This document shows positions 9,554 to 20,897 of a DNA stretch of 64,000 nt, piece after piece. The stretch lies in contig JAMXDE010000011.1 of assembly GCA_026770025.1 (NCBI GenBank), forward strand, positions 806,001 to 870,000, in the 5' to 3' direction. This stretch comes from Craspedostauros australis (lineage: Eukaryota > Bacillariophyta > Bacillariophyceae > Mastogloiales > Achnanthaceae). Positions within the stretch are counted from its first letter, which is position 1; each line of letters opens with the position of its first letter. The translations under genes were made by a program, and so were the position numbers. Below the pieces are notes generated by a model. That model was not told the origin of the DNA. It searched no databases and saw nothing but the letters and a program-made list of their open reading frames with translations.

Positions 9554-12099
9554 TCAGACTGATTGCTTCACTGTGACCTCAGCAGGAATTCCCGTGCTGT
9601 TGTCACTGCCGGCGCGGCGTCTCCTCTCAGCCTCGAGGAGATCCCCCATGGCATTGACAGCTCGGGCGTTGTCTTCGGTATTATCCTCGATGGAAGCGCG
9701 TGCTTCCTTCTTGGTGGATGTTGTGTCGGTGGTGTCCGATGCGGTCTTGTGCTGTTCGCTCTGCGTGTCGAGCGCCGTATCATCACCATCCTTGTTCTTT
9801 TTGTTGCCGCTGTTTCTGACGGTCTCTTGGTGGTTTGAAACGTCAGATAGATCCGATCCGACGGATGCGTCGGTTGTTGTCAGAGCGGGTGGGCTGTCGC
9901 AGCTGCACTGGAGCACCGAGATCAACCATCCGTTCATGTCGTTGATCTTGTCTTCAGAGGGGCGCTTGGTGAGCAACGCTGACCACTTGGAGACAACCGC
10001 GGCTTGCTTCCTTTGCAGAGAGGGCTTGCCAGAAGAGTCCGTGGACGTGGAATCGTCGGAGGTGTTGGAATCCACCACATTCCATGGGATTGAGGGGTCG
10101 CTGACATCGACAACGTCCTGCATCCATTGCCCGAACTGGCGCATGTTGGCTGGGCGTTCCTTGCGGAGCGAAGCCCAACGGCGTTTTCGCCCGATGGTCT
10201 TGAGCATGTTGGTTGGCAGCGCATTGGGATCCTTGGCGGAGGCTCCGTGCGACAATTTGTCTCCTGCACCGCGAGTTGCTGAAGGTGTCGCTGCCATCTT
10301 CTTCGTTTCCGGCTGGGGCTTCACGGGCATGCACTGGAGCGGGAAGTGGGAATCCGACTGGTCGCTCACCACCTCGGGCCTGGCAGTCTTTCGCTTCTTG
10401 TGCGCTGGTCCACGACCGGCCCTGTTGCTTTGGTTGCTGCTGCCAATGCCGATCGAGCTACTGGCGGACTTTCTGATCTTGGAAGGCGACGCCGCGGCAG
10501 AGGAGCTGGCGCGTCTCTGTGCTGCGCTTCCGTTCTTGTTGGACGCAAGCTGGGCGGACTTGCTGCTGCCCTGGTTCCCGCTGCGTTTGCTGTTCCCGTT
10601 CCTGCCTTTTGGTGCCGATGATGCTGATGTCCGATCGGCGTGGTCATGGCGTGATCTGAAGTTCTGCTTCGTCACGGGCTTCATGCAGAACTTGCAGAGG
10701 CGGAACTTGACACCTGCTGCCTTGCAGCTTGGGTACGAGCAGAAGAGATGCTGACCATGAGTGGCATTTGCGGGAACAACAAAGTAGGCGCTCTGTTGTT
10801 GGAGCAGAAGATGAAAAGAGTATCAATGTAAGCCATCACATGACCATTGCGCGAGGGCGCAGCAGTGGATGGGACGGCGAGTTGGGGGATTTTGGACGTG
10901 GGGGAAGAGACGGCGGGATGACAAGAGAGTGTTTGTTGGGTCAGACAAGGCGAAGATGATCAGCAAGCGTGGAGAGTTACTGAGGTGTTTTTGTTTTGTT
11001 TTGCTCTGTTCAGAATCGATCCACGGTACACACTGTTTCGGTTTCGACTTACGGAGGAGTTGTGATCGGCTGGCATGCCCCGAGCTTGGCAGGGCATCTT
11101 CATGTCTGTGGCCCCCACGGTGGGTGCGAAGTGCGACACTGACGCGTCATGTGGTTTGCCTGATCCCAAGGGGACATGGGAGGGGGCGTTGGCGACTGCG
11201 GCAGCCGCTGCAACGGCCGAAATGAGGTTCGGAGTCGTCGATGTGGTCAAGGATCCTTTCGCAAAGTTGATTGCCTGGCTTGCCAGCGAGTGCAATGCGG
11301 GTGCCGCTGGGTTGTTCGCGGCGGCTGCCGCATGGTGCTGCTGAAGGGCGGCAGTGAGGCTTGCGGTGTCAGCGTGCTGGCTGTGCGGATGCTGAATGCC
11401 GAGCATGCTCCTGTTGGCCAGAGAGAGCTGCTGCGTGGGCGTGACGGAGGCTGTGTTGCCAGCGTTGCGCAATGGCTGAAGGGCCTGGTTGCGGAGCGAC
11501 GAGGCGAGCTGGTTCTGCACCGACGCTGACAAGAGCGAGGTTCCGTTTGGCTGGTGCGGGCTTTGATTGCGCTGCGCATGACCGTGACCGTGGTTGTGCT
11601 GTTGCTGGAGGAAAGATGACAGGTTTTGCTGTTGGTGGAACACGTTGTTCTTGTCGTTCGACTGCCCAAGCAAGGAGGAGGTCGGCGTCCTTCGCTGCTG
11701 CTGATGATGCGGCTGCGGCTGGAGTTGGTGCTGCTGCTGCTGTGACTGATGTTGATGCTGCTGCGAGGCGTGAACCTGGATCTGGTGCTGCTGCGACTGG
11801 AGGTTGTGGTGACGCTGGAGGCTGGCGCTCTGAGCCTGTTGCAACTGGAGCTGCTGCTGTTGCGCCTGCTGGTGATGATGGTGTTGCTGATTCTGGTTCT
11901 GCTGAGAATGCTGTTGCATCGGCTGGTTCTGGGAGTGCTGCTGCTGCTGTTGCGCCTGTTGGTGTTGTTGTTGCTGCAGCAGCTGAGCGAGCTGCCTGCT
12001 GATCTCGTTGACTGTGGCGCTTGCTACAGCATTCTGGGAGTTATCGCTTCCCCGATTCCAGCCTCCGACGCAGTCCCTGAATGGATTTGGGCCCGACAT
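9554..12099 (-). CDS. Gln-rich nuclear-type protein with a Cys/His motif
   Basis: Two exons, 11053-12099 and 9554-10792, joined over a 260 bp intron (GTAAGT...AACAG, phase 0); 761 residues from ATG 12099 (an upstream frame extension begins with TTG, not ATG). Residues about 15-350 are dominated by Gln/His runs with Ser/Asn/Ala. Directly after the junction lies a compact motif with spacing CSYPSC...CKFC...FRSRHDH, which could bind zinc; I recall similar motifs in uncharacterised stramenopile proteins but cannot check it. The rest is Ser/Lys-rich with several basic clusters (HKKRKTAR, GRKRRWASLRK) that look like nuclear localisation signals, plus acidic Ser/Asp tracts. A transcriptional or RNA-regulatory role is inferred from composition only. 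The 5' leader is probably long and CA-rich. Confidence 0.72.
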
Positions 12100-13760
12100 G
12101 GTGGTGGGTGGGATTCCCTGCAACCTCCCTGGTTGTGTGTTGTGTTGTGTTTTGGATGTGGACTGCGTCTGCTGTCTTCTGTCGATGGTGCTCTCGCTCG
12201 CTCTGCGCAGCGGAGAGTGTTCCTTTGGTGTTGGTGTTGGTATTTGTATTGGTGTTCGTATGGTGTTGTCGAAGAGTTAGCAACGGCCCCGAAGAAGGCA
12301 CGAATGCGGATGTGGATCCGGGGACGGATACGAATGCCTAATCTCCCCTTGGGTGGAAAGAAACACCGAAGGCGATGTCAACCGAGAAGGTATTGACAGT
12401 GGGGACGCTGCTCGTGGTTGCGCGGAGGGTTCGAGTTGCGGGATGTGCAGCAGAACTGGGAATGGCCTCCTCGTCAGGTTTGATCTTTGGACTGGTTGGT
12501 TGGTTGCTTGATTCCTTGATTGCTTGGCTCCTTGATTGATCGTCTTGGGTGCTTGCCTGTTGGCCCTGATGGAGTATTGTGGGTGTTCCTGGTTCCGCTG
12601 GGTATTGCCGTTGTGTGCATCTACGAACAGGGCAGGAGGCGACTTGATTCTTGGTGTTATTCGTGTGAACGTTGCGTTCGCTTTGTCGTCGATTCCTGCC
12701 GAACGCAAGGGAGCAGGTTTTTTGGACTTTGGGGATTGGGATCACTTCACTCCGCCGGTCGGACAAGAGCAACGAGGCCCCAAGAGGATGCGGTTAGTGG
12801 CAGGGTTGCGGAAGGGAACGGAAGATGTCTCTGGACGGATGAAAACGTGATGGGTATAGTCGCATCCGTTCGATGATGAATGGGAAGGTACGAACACGAA
12901 CACAGGATCCTCAACAGATATGGTATGTTGTTGTTGTTTGCGTTGGTGTGTGTTTGTGATGAAGCCAGCAATAGCAACAGCGCCGAAAGGAGAAGATCGC
13001 GAGATGTGGTGTTATGATACTTTGCGTGTTGCGCCGTTGTGGGTTTTCAAGGGTGTCGTGGTGTTTGTGCTCGTCCTTGTGCTTCGTATCCGTGTGGTGC
13101 GGCGTCGTGGCGCTTGATCTGGGGTGTGCTTGCAATGGATGGGTACCCTGGAGTATGAGTCTGAGTCTGACTATGAGCCTGAGTGTGGTGGATTTGTGCT
13201 CGATGGTGGGGCCGAGCTGATTCTTCTTCTTGAGCTGGACTTGTGGACGGGTCTGCGGATGAGTCTGGCAGATGGGCCTTGAAGATGAGCTTGGTGGTCG
13301 TTGTGGTTGATGCTGTGGTCCGAAATGTGGCTGCGAGAGTGGTTGTGGCTGGCCTTGCTGCTGCTGCTGCTGTTGTGCTGTTGTGATCTTTGTTGCAGTT
13401 TGGGGGATCCGAAGGTGTGTCGACGGAATGGGCGTGCGAAGCGGGACGAAGAGAAAGACCTGCACGCACGATGCCAATGCTGTTCGGTTTCGTTTGTGCC
13501 ATGTACCTCTACCTGTACTGTACCAGTACTTCACTACTGCCGTGTCGTGCTCGTGGCCCTTGTACCTTGAGGCTTGTGGTCGTATGCGCTCTATTCTCTG
13601 TTGTGGTCTCAGACCGAGGCGCTGTTTGTTGCGCTTTGGTTTCCTCTTGTGCGTCTCGCCCGTTGTCGTTTCGTCGGAGAGCCAGGCCCCCCAAGGCAAG
13701 TGCCACCGAAGTGTCACCAGCCAGAACAGCGGTAGCAACGACACGCAACATCAGCAGTGG
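12100..13760 (-). promoter_or_regulatory. CA/CAA-rich probable long leader/promoter of the Gln-rich gene
   Basis: Read on the minus strand, this 1.6 kb is strongly enriched in CA, CAA and ACC units, the composition seen just before many start codons in this window but extended over far more sequence. Several frames of 80-280 codons are open only because of the low complexity; none resembles a family. It is best read as a long 5' leader and promoter with many upstream ATGs, possibly with an undetected 5' non-coding exon. Confidence 0.4.
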
Positions 13761-14850
13761 GGGTTAAGTGCGATGTTGCCGACCACGGGCGGAACTATTC
13801 GCGAGAAGCAGGGTGCACCGAAAAGGAAGAACATGGGTGGGAAAATTAAAATGCAACAGCCAACGCACTCGGTTCCTTTGCAACGCCACGAGCGCCTCGG
13901 CCCAGTGACGCAAAAAAGCAAAGTGTCTCGACATTGTGCACACAATAACGCGACGAGAGCAAGCGGCGACGTGCCCGCTTCGCGAAGAATATTGATGGTT
14001 TGATCATCGTTGTGTCAGCTTCCACCATTCAAACCATGTCGCAATCAATAAATGCTGCGAGGCGAACAGCTGTTGTTAAATTCCCATCTGTTTCATGTCG
14101 CGAAAATGCGAAACCAATTCGCGGGAGTCTCGGAAAGTGCCGCTCGCGCCAGTCCGTTGGTGCGGCTGAAGCGTAAAATTCCGCGTTTGATTGGGTCATC
14201 GATCGGACTTCAAGGAACCGCCATGAAACAACACTTTGCGTCCACGCTGGCAGACTCTCTTGGTGAGAATGGCGAGGGCGAAATCAGACACTCACCGCAC
14301 AACGGTTGCAACAGCCACACTGATACCTCTCTCCCAATGTAACTATCATTGCAAGTTACGTGGCAGTACTCCCCAGCCGCGTTGACGTGCCGATCACACG
14401 AAGAAATTGCATTGGACACCACGGCGGGACTTTTTTCCTCCCTGATTCACGAAGGCTCAGTTGCGAACCCCTCTGTCCTGTCGATAGTGAAAGTCATGGA
14501 GTTCGCTGGCCATCCCCGTCCAACCTCCATAGCTCGTGGCACGTTCTTGCGTCATCACCACTTGCGAACTCCGCGTCGGTTGGGGTGGCGAATAGATGGC
14601 AACGAACGACACAAGACACGAGAAGGGGAAACCGGTGAGAGCAGAACAGTCGCAGAGTAGATTATTTTGCGCAATGGATGGGGTTCATCAATCACAAACA
14701 CGTTGCTTGCATGGACATGTTGTCGTCTTGTTCTCGGACTGTACTCTCCAGACAAAGTGATGCGCTTTGTTTTGCTCTGCTCCGCTCTCGCCGTGCTCAT
14801 TGTTGCTCCGCTCTTGGTATCCGCATGTCCGTAGCTTGACAATCCGACAT

Positions 14851-14875
14851 TCTCTCTCTCTCTCTCTCTCTCTCT
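14851..14875. repeat. (TC)n dinucleotide tract
   Basis: Uninterrupted CT/TC run of 25 bases in intergenic DNA. Similar GA/CT runs occur at 16109-16127, 48497-48515 and 55210-55224, all outside coding exons. Confidence 0.9.
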
Positions 14876-16108
14876 GGAGAGATCATTGCAACTAAAATAT
14901 AATACATGCTCTGCAACAATCAGTACTCGCACGCATCATCCCCGTCTCCCTCCCTCACATTCGTATCTTCGTCCGTATTCGTACCACTCTTCCCCTCGTC
15001 GGCTTTTCGCATGACTATCCCTTACCACGCGTCGATGTCGATGTCGTCGCCATTGCTGTCGCTATTGGGGTTGCGGTACTCTTCGGCATTGTCGGTTTTG
15101 TCACAAACTGTCGCCTCACGACAGTGGAACAGTTCTATTGGATGTGTCGTACGTGCGATACTCCAGAACAGACAGATAGACAGACAGAGAGAGAGAGAGT
15201 CCGCACACTATGAAACTTTCCTCCGTTGGAGTGCTACCTCCGAACATGCGCCTGTGGCAGCACCGTCTTTGCTATCCTCATGGCGACGACTACGTGCTTG
15301 ACTTTGCTCTCCTCTACTCCACTTCATATCTATTGCGCTTGGGTGGAGAGCCACCGCATTCTCCGTCGTCCTCTTTCAGACATGAGAGCGGAATCGGTGA
15401 TAGCGCCAGATCTGCATACGACAACAAGTTAGGATCAGCATCCTCGCTCACCTCGTCCATGGCTTTTGTTATAGCGTCGCCCCCGCTTTCGTTCCTGTCT
15501 TGCTAGTCCTGTTTTCATGATACTTCTCTTACGAAGCAATCTTTTCCGCACTTGTATGTATGGTGCCATTCGCGAGAGTAATACCCATTTTCGTCCTTCG
15601 GTTGTTGGGGATTCGTAGGTATTTGTATGCGCATTGACATCTGGCAACATTGCGCACCCCTGTTCGTGAAGAGCCTCCACGACGTCAAACGTATTCGCAA
15701 CCATCTCGCCTTTTCTTCAAGCGCAACAATGGGAAGGGGTGGGAGCAGAAGTACATAGCTCGTACGAGCGGTTGTCGCTTGGAGCCATTGCATCACCACT
15801 CGATCGCTAAACTTCAGGAGGCACCTTTCTGTCTCTGTTTGTGTTTCCGCCTCTCTTCCTTCGCCAGCTGCTTTTTGTTGGGTCACTCGTTCGTACCATC
15901 CACGGCGTGATCCTTCCACGACGGAATCCAGAAAAGAAGAACTCTTGAACTTTACCTCCACGCAAAGATGCGCAAGTTGGGGAGTCAAGTTCAATTATGA
16001 CTGTGCGGTGGAAGGTAACGGAACGGTCTTCTTGCCTTTCGCCCCTCTGTATCGCGAGAACTGATCGGAGACGAAAGATGGGACCTCGAAGGAAATGAAG
16101 CAGAGGAA

Positions 16109-16127
16109 GAGAGAGAGAGAGAGAGAG
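16109..16127. repeat. (GA)n dinucleotide tract
   Basis: GA run of about 19 bases, some 640 bp upstream of the carboxypeptidase start. Confidence 0.85.
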
Positions 16128-16764
16128 TAGAGAATCGGGGCGGCTTCCTCTGATCTGTGATGCAGACCCGAGAGGCGCTTTGAGCTGAGCGAGGCGCGTG
16201 GAGGTTGGTGGTGTTTGATACATACTAATCCAACCGGGCACGGGCAGGAGCCTCAGTGGTATTCCGATTCCCTCTGTTGGTGAGGCCGCCACCACCATCA
16301 CCGTTCATGTTGTCACCGTCATCGTTTGTCATGTGGCAACATCGCCAAGATGAATTGCGTGTATTGGAATGTCGCGGCCTTGTCTTGGTTACATAGCCTT
16401 CCTTGCCATTCGACCTCTCAGACCCATCAGACAATGAGCAAGTGCTGCGCCGCTCGATTGAAGTTCTGAATTCCAGATTCTGCAGACATCATCTGTTCTT
16501 CAGTGATGATCGCTGCGAAACTGCCTCCGACATGTCAATCCTGTCTCATCCCACTGAATCGCAGCGCATCGCATCACATCACAGGCAAAGCACACGAAAC
16601 ACAAGAAGATGTGATCTGTGGAACTCTTGATCCTGTTTCGATCTTTCGATTGAATTCGTGGAGATCCCATCTCGCGCCAATACTCGTTCCGCACACTCTC
16701 GATGCTTTGCCGACGCTGGGTCCAAGACTGTTGAGCAGCATCGAAGAACGAAGCATTCACCGCA

Positions 16765-18324
16765 ATGCATGCTGGAAGCAGCACCAGTGGCAGCAGAAGC
16801 AACCACTATTGGTACCTCCTCACATCCTGCGCATGCCTTCTAGCTCGTGCCAGCAACCTCCACCTCTGCGAAGCAGCATTCGTTGGATCTCATCAAGCGG
16901 ACGGCAGCAAGCCAAGCACATCGTTGCACCACGGCCCCAGCTTCGTGCCATCCTCACATCTCAAGATGGCATCACAGGCAGACGCAAGCGTCGGTGTCAG
17001 CATCGACATCTGCGACAAGTTTGATGGCGGCAACATCGAATTCGTGAAACAGGAAGCGACGGCGGCTGCTGATGATGCTGGCAGCAAGGACAACAGCAAC
17101 GACAAGATCTCGATCACCGTGCGTGTCAAGCCGGACCCGTACACGGAGCTGGAGACAATGGAGCACATGCAGTACTTCTCGTTCAAATCTACCGTCGGTG
17201 GACTGGCGGATGGAGCCGGCCAGGATGTTGAATACATCATCGACAACGCGTCGAAGGTATCCTATCCATCCGCCTGGCCTGGCAGCACTGTCTTCTGGAC
17301 GACGGACATCTCAGATCCCAACTCCTGGGTTCGCAATGTGGGCACCAAGTACGAGGATGGCAAGCTCATTTGGACGCATCCGCATGCTAAGAATGGCGAG
17401 GTCTACTTCTCCTACTTCCCGTCCTTCACCTACGAGCAGCACAAGGCGCTCGTGGCCAAATGCAGGGCCAGCGACGCTGCTGACGTCACAGTGCTTGGCC
17501 AATCGCTGGATGGACGCGACATCGAATGCATCAAGGCTGGCAGCGGCGACAGGATCTGCTGGATCATCCATCGGCAGCACCCGGGCGAGCACATGGCGGA
17601 GTACTACGCGGAGGGTTTGCTCACGCGTCTGCTGTTGTTGGATTCCGGCACAGACGCCGCCAAGGATACCGAGGTCGAAGAGGTCCTCAGCAAGTACACG
17701 TTCTATATCGTCCCGTCGATGTGCCCTGACGGTGGCGTGCGCGGACACCTGCGCACCAACGCCTGCGGCGCCAACCTCAACAGAGAGTGGGCGCCCAAGG
17801 GTGATTATGATGCACCGACGCTGAAGCGTTCGCCGGAAGTGTACGGCGTCCTCAACAAGATGGACGAAACTGGCGTGGACATGTTCCTCGACGTCCATGG
17901 CGACGAGGAGCTGCCATTCAACTTCTTGAGCGGCGCGGAGCTCGTGCCTGCATGGGACAGGCGGATGGAGGGTTTGCATGGAGCCTTCGTGGCTGCGTAC
18001 AGCCGGGCCAACTCGGACATGCAGGCCAACGTCGGTTACACGCCGCCGGCGACGCGCGAGGAGAGCGCAAAGACCCTGAACATCGGCTCCAACCAAGTTG
18101 CGAACCGTTTCAATTGTCTGGGATTGACGCTGGAGATGCCCTTCAAGGACTGCCACAGCAACCCGGACCCGGAAAGGGGCTGGAGTCCTGCACGATCTCG
18201 CAAGCTGGGCGCCTCCGTGCTGCGGCCGTTACTCTACATCCATCCTTACCTGCGCGACAACTCGCCGTTCTGGGAAACACTTCCGGCTGCTGATGCCTAC
18301 GTCAAGCCCTCCACCTCATACTAA
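16765..18324 (+). CDS. M14 zinc carboxypeptidase, cytosolic-carboxypeptidase (CCP/AGBL)-like
   Basis: Single exon, 519 residues from ATG 16765 or 452 from the internal ATG 16966. Catalytic landmarks: RQHPGEHMAEY (zinc His and Glu), NLNREW (substrate-binding Asn-Arg), LDVHGDEE (third zinc ligand His) and LTLEMPFKD (catalytic Glu in the form usual for CCP-type enzymes). The domain before it is the beta-rich N-terminal domain of this subfamily. CCPs remove C-terminal or side-chain Glu from tubulin and other proteins; this short form resembles bacterial and protist M14 members, so the substrate is uncertain. The longer start adds a hydrophobic stretch (about 16-28) and a CEAAFVG segment that looks like a signal peptide with plastid-type cleavage, whereas the internal start begins like cytosolic homologues. 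Both products are possible. Confidence 0.9.
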   Translation: MHAGSSTSGSRSNHYWYLLTSCACLLARASNLHLCEAAFVGSHQADGSKPSTSLHHGPSFVPSSHLKMASQADASVGVSIDICDKFDGGNIEFVKQEATAAADDAGSKDNSNDKISITVRVKPDPYTELETMEHMQYFSFKSTVGGLADGAGQDVEYIIDNASKVSYPSAWPGSTVFWTTDISDPNSWVRNVGTKYEDGKLIWTHPHAKNGEVYFSYFPSFTYEQHKALVAKCRASDAADVTVLGQSLDGRDIECIKAGSGDRICWIIHRQHPGEHMAEYYAEGLLTRLLLLDSGTDAAKDTEVEEVLSKYTFYIVPSMCPDGGVRGHLRTNACGANLNREWAPKGDYDAPTLKRSPEVYGVLNKMDETGVDMFLDVHGDEELPFNFLSGAELVPAWDRRMEGLHGAFVAAYSRANSDMQANVGYTPPATREESAKTLNIGSNQVANRFNCLGLTLEMPFKDCHSNPDPERGWSPARSRKLGASVLRPLLYIHPYLRDNSPFWETLPAADAYVKPSTSY

Positions 18325-19510
18325 ATACGAGTAGAAGCCGATCATGCTCTGTGCCTTCTTCTTGGGTTGGTGGCATCACTCGTTCGTTGACTCCTTCATT
18401 GCTTCATTCATGTACAAATTCACGCAACAGTTTCATCGCTATCATATATTGACAAAATATTGAATTACCGCAACTCTCAATATCTCAGTGAAAGTCACGG
18501 CAAATACGTTTGTTGAAAAATAAACACAACAATGTCAATTCGAGAAGAAAAAAGCCGTGAAAAGCAATGATAAAATTGGTTGGAGCGAAGTTGGGAACAT
18601 ATGTGATTGGCTGATGAGACTTGCGTGTCGTGGATTGACACCGATGTCAGCTGACACTTCGGATGTCAAAACGTATCACACGACGTCACGATGACATCAC
18701 ATGCTGATGGGAAAGAAGCCAGTCGCGATTCTTCGCAATCACGCGTGACGTCGCAACTGCGTCTCGCTGATGGTTGCAATTGCGGTGCCACCGCGCCAAG
18801 GTTCAGAGGAGCTTCCAGCGTCCTCCGGAGTTGAATCTTGTCCAGCGTGGAATGGTTGGTTGGCTGCGACTCCGTGAAGCGTTGGCGCATTTGCGTCAGG
18901 CCGCGCACCAACCAAATGCTTCTCCTTTCTGTCCTTGTGCCTCCGTGTCCGTCCCTCTTTTCTCGTCTTCTCCTTTCTCTTTCTCTTTTTGTCCACGTCA
19001 AGACAGAGAAACGGTGTTGTTGTTGTTGGTTCCCCCAATCCTCTTGACGCGTACGTGTACGTGTACGCGTACGTGTAGCTGTTACGACAACGAGTGCAAG
19101 TACGCCGATTGACAGAAAGAATGGTGCCATCACGCACGTGGATGACATGGCATGTCAAGGATGGTGGACAGGACTGCTCGCTGAACGCGAGGAACATCAC
19201 CCGCACAAGCTCCAGAAGACGCAACAAAGTCGGCAGAAGGTAAGAAATGGGCATTGCGGTGGCTGACATGGTGGCAAAGCGGAAAACGCATCAAGATGCC
19301 CTGTGCACATGAGAACACAACCGCATGAGAAACCGTCTTGTGACAATCAAACCATCTGCAGTCATCGGCACTCATTTCTCACAAAATCGAGCTGCAACCC
19401 GAATCGCAATCTGCTTTCACATCAGACAACTCACAACAATCAGAACCGCAAGAACAATTCCAACTGCAATCGCAGCAGCCACCATACTTCACATAAAAAC
19501 AAGAAACACA
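18325..19510. other. Intergenic region between carboxypeptidase and kinase
   Basis: About 1.2 kb without a supported gene. A TACGAGTA motif follows the stop at once (18326-18333). Near 19050-19080 the sequence alternates purine/pyrimidine in ACGTGT/ACGCGT units. The last 150 bases are AC-rich like other leaders. Confidence 0.4.
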
Positions 19511-20518
19511 ATGACCAACACGATGAACCTTCTTGCAATCACCACAGCCCTCCTCGCGCCATCTGCCGTGCACGGCTTCGCTCCGCTCCATGGTCGCCCG
19601 ACAACGTTTGTCGCGATGAACACCATGGCATCCACACCATCAGCGGCTGCTGCATCTGCAGGACCGCTCCACGTCTCCTTCGCGGACGACATGATGAGCT
19701 CGTCGTCTCCGTCTGCTTCTGCTCCACCCTCCTCCATCGCCGACAATGACCAGGTGCAGCAGCCACGCGACAACATCGAACTGTCGCCGCTGCAGGAGGA
19801 GTGCATCCCAAGCACGTCCGCGATCCCAGAAGGCATGATCCTGTCCTGGGAATCCGCCGTCGAAGAGCAGGTGCGCTGCGAGGTCATGAACCGCGCCCAG
19901 CTCAAGGCCACCACGTCCAACCAACCATTCATGATCGGCGTCGTCGGAATTCCAGGATCGGGCAAGTCCACCTCCTGCTCCATCCTCACCGCCATGCTCT
20001 CCAACCTCGGCTGCCTCCTCATGCCGTTCGATGGATACCATCACCCCGTCTCCACCCTCCTCTCCATGGACAACTCCGACGACCTCATCTACCGCCGCGG
20101 CGCACCGGACACGTTCGACGTCGACGCCCTGCGAAGGGACCTCGAGACCATCCGATTCGGCGAGGAGACCAACGTGCACGTCCCGGGCTTCGACCACGCC
20201 AAGGGCGATCCAACACCCAACGAGCATCTCTTCGACCGCAACGAACACCGCATCGTCATCACGGAGGGATTGTACCTGCTGCATGACGATGCCGGGTGGG
20301 AATCCATCAAGGACAACTTCGACATGACCATCTTCGTTCACGCCGACGTCGACATGTGCGTGGAGCGACTCAAGATCCGCAACAAGTGCATTCCAGGATA
20401 CACGCCGGAGGAGATCGAGCTGCGCTGCGAGGTCGTCGATCGCACCAACGCCATGACCGTCGAGACTTCCAAGCAGCACGCCAATCTCGTGGTCCAGTCC
20501 GCCGCCACGAGAAGCTGA
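19511..20518 (+). CDS. Plastid-targeted uridine-kinase-like P-loop kinase
   Basis: 335 residues from ATG 19511. A short hydrophobic signal ends in SAVHGFAPL, an almost ideal ASAFAP plastid site, followed by a Ser/Ala/Pro-rich stretch to about residue 100. The kinase core begins near 140 with MIGVVGIPGSGKS (Walker A). FDGYHHP and the RRGAPDTFDVDAL block are diagnostic of the phosphoribulokinase/uridine kinase superfamily branch with YggC/YFH7-like members; ITEGLYLL corresponds to the Walker B region, and the C-terminal helices carry the LID-like Arg residues. Members phosphorylate nucleosides, pantothenate, glycerate or unknown small molecules; it is not a typical phosphoribulokinase. A plastid metabolite kinase is the safest description. 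The in-frame region upstream of this ATG is treated as leader. Confidence 0.85.
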   Translation: MTNTMNLLAITTALLAPSAVHGFAPLHGRPTTFVAMNTMASTPSAAAASAGPLHVSFADDMMSSSSPSASAPPSSIADNDQVQQPRDNIELSPLQEECIPSTSAIPEGMILSWESAVEEQVRCEVMNRAQLKATTSNQPFMIGVVGIPGSGKSTSCSILTAMLSNLGCLLMPFDGYHHPVSTLLSMDNSDDLIYRRGAPDTFDVDALRRDLETIRFGEETNVHVPGFDHAKGDPTPNEHLFDRNEHRIVITEGLYLLHDDAGWESIKDNFDMTIFVHADVDMCVERLKIRNKCIPGYTPEEIELRCEVVDRTNAMTVETSKQHANLVVQSAATRS

Positions 20519-20787
20519 ACGCTGTGCGAGTAGTACGAGCACTACGAGTGAAAACACTTGTATGTTATGGGAGCAATCGTCGGTGTCATCACATCAACAG
20601 ACAAATCGACTCTGATGTATTTAATAGACTGTACAGTAGACAACTACTTTTATTCATCTTCCAATGTCCAACATCTTCCCAATGCACTCATCCTGCAGAT
20701 GTCACAGCGTCTCGAGCAAGGGAAGAAAAGTATTATATAATGTAATAGAACATAGGTACACAATCAAAATGATTACCCAGAGCCTTG

Positions 20788-20832
20788 TCATTCTTCTGCA
20801 TCTTCCATGATTCCTTCCATGGCATGAACACC

Positions 20833-20897
<65 letters not shown>

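Larger units (their letters stand above)
13761..16764. other. 3 kb without recognisable genes
   Basis: No frame with family resemblance on either strand and no tRNA or rRNA seen. It contains CT/GA dinucleotide tracts (14851-14875, about 15184-15200, 16109-16127). The last few hundred bases must include the promoter and leader of the carboxypeptidase. A long non-coding RNA or a fast-evolving gene cannot be excluded. Confidence 0.4.

Noticed and set aside
8058-9554. 498-codon minus-strand frame
   Set aside because: It runs antisense through the phosphatase exon, whose motifs are unmistakable; the protein has no family features and the codon bias is a mirror of the real gene.
9468-10754. 428-codon plus-strand frame
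   Set aside because: Antisense shadow of the Gln-rich gene's second exon; low-complexity Leu/Ser/Ala composition results from the Ser/Lys-rich real frame.
12911-13744. 277-codon minus-strand frame rich in His/Gln/Pro/Thr
   Set aside because: Open because of CA-rich low complexity in the probable leader; no conserved blocks, and splicing into the downstream gene could not be shown.
19640-20557. 305-codon minus-strand frame opposite the kinase
   Set aside because: Antisense shadow with Val/Gly/Asp-rich composition typical of reversed C/G-rich codons.
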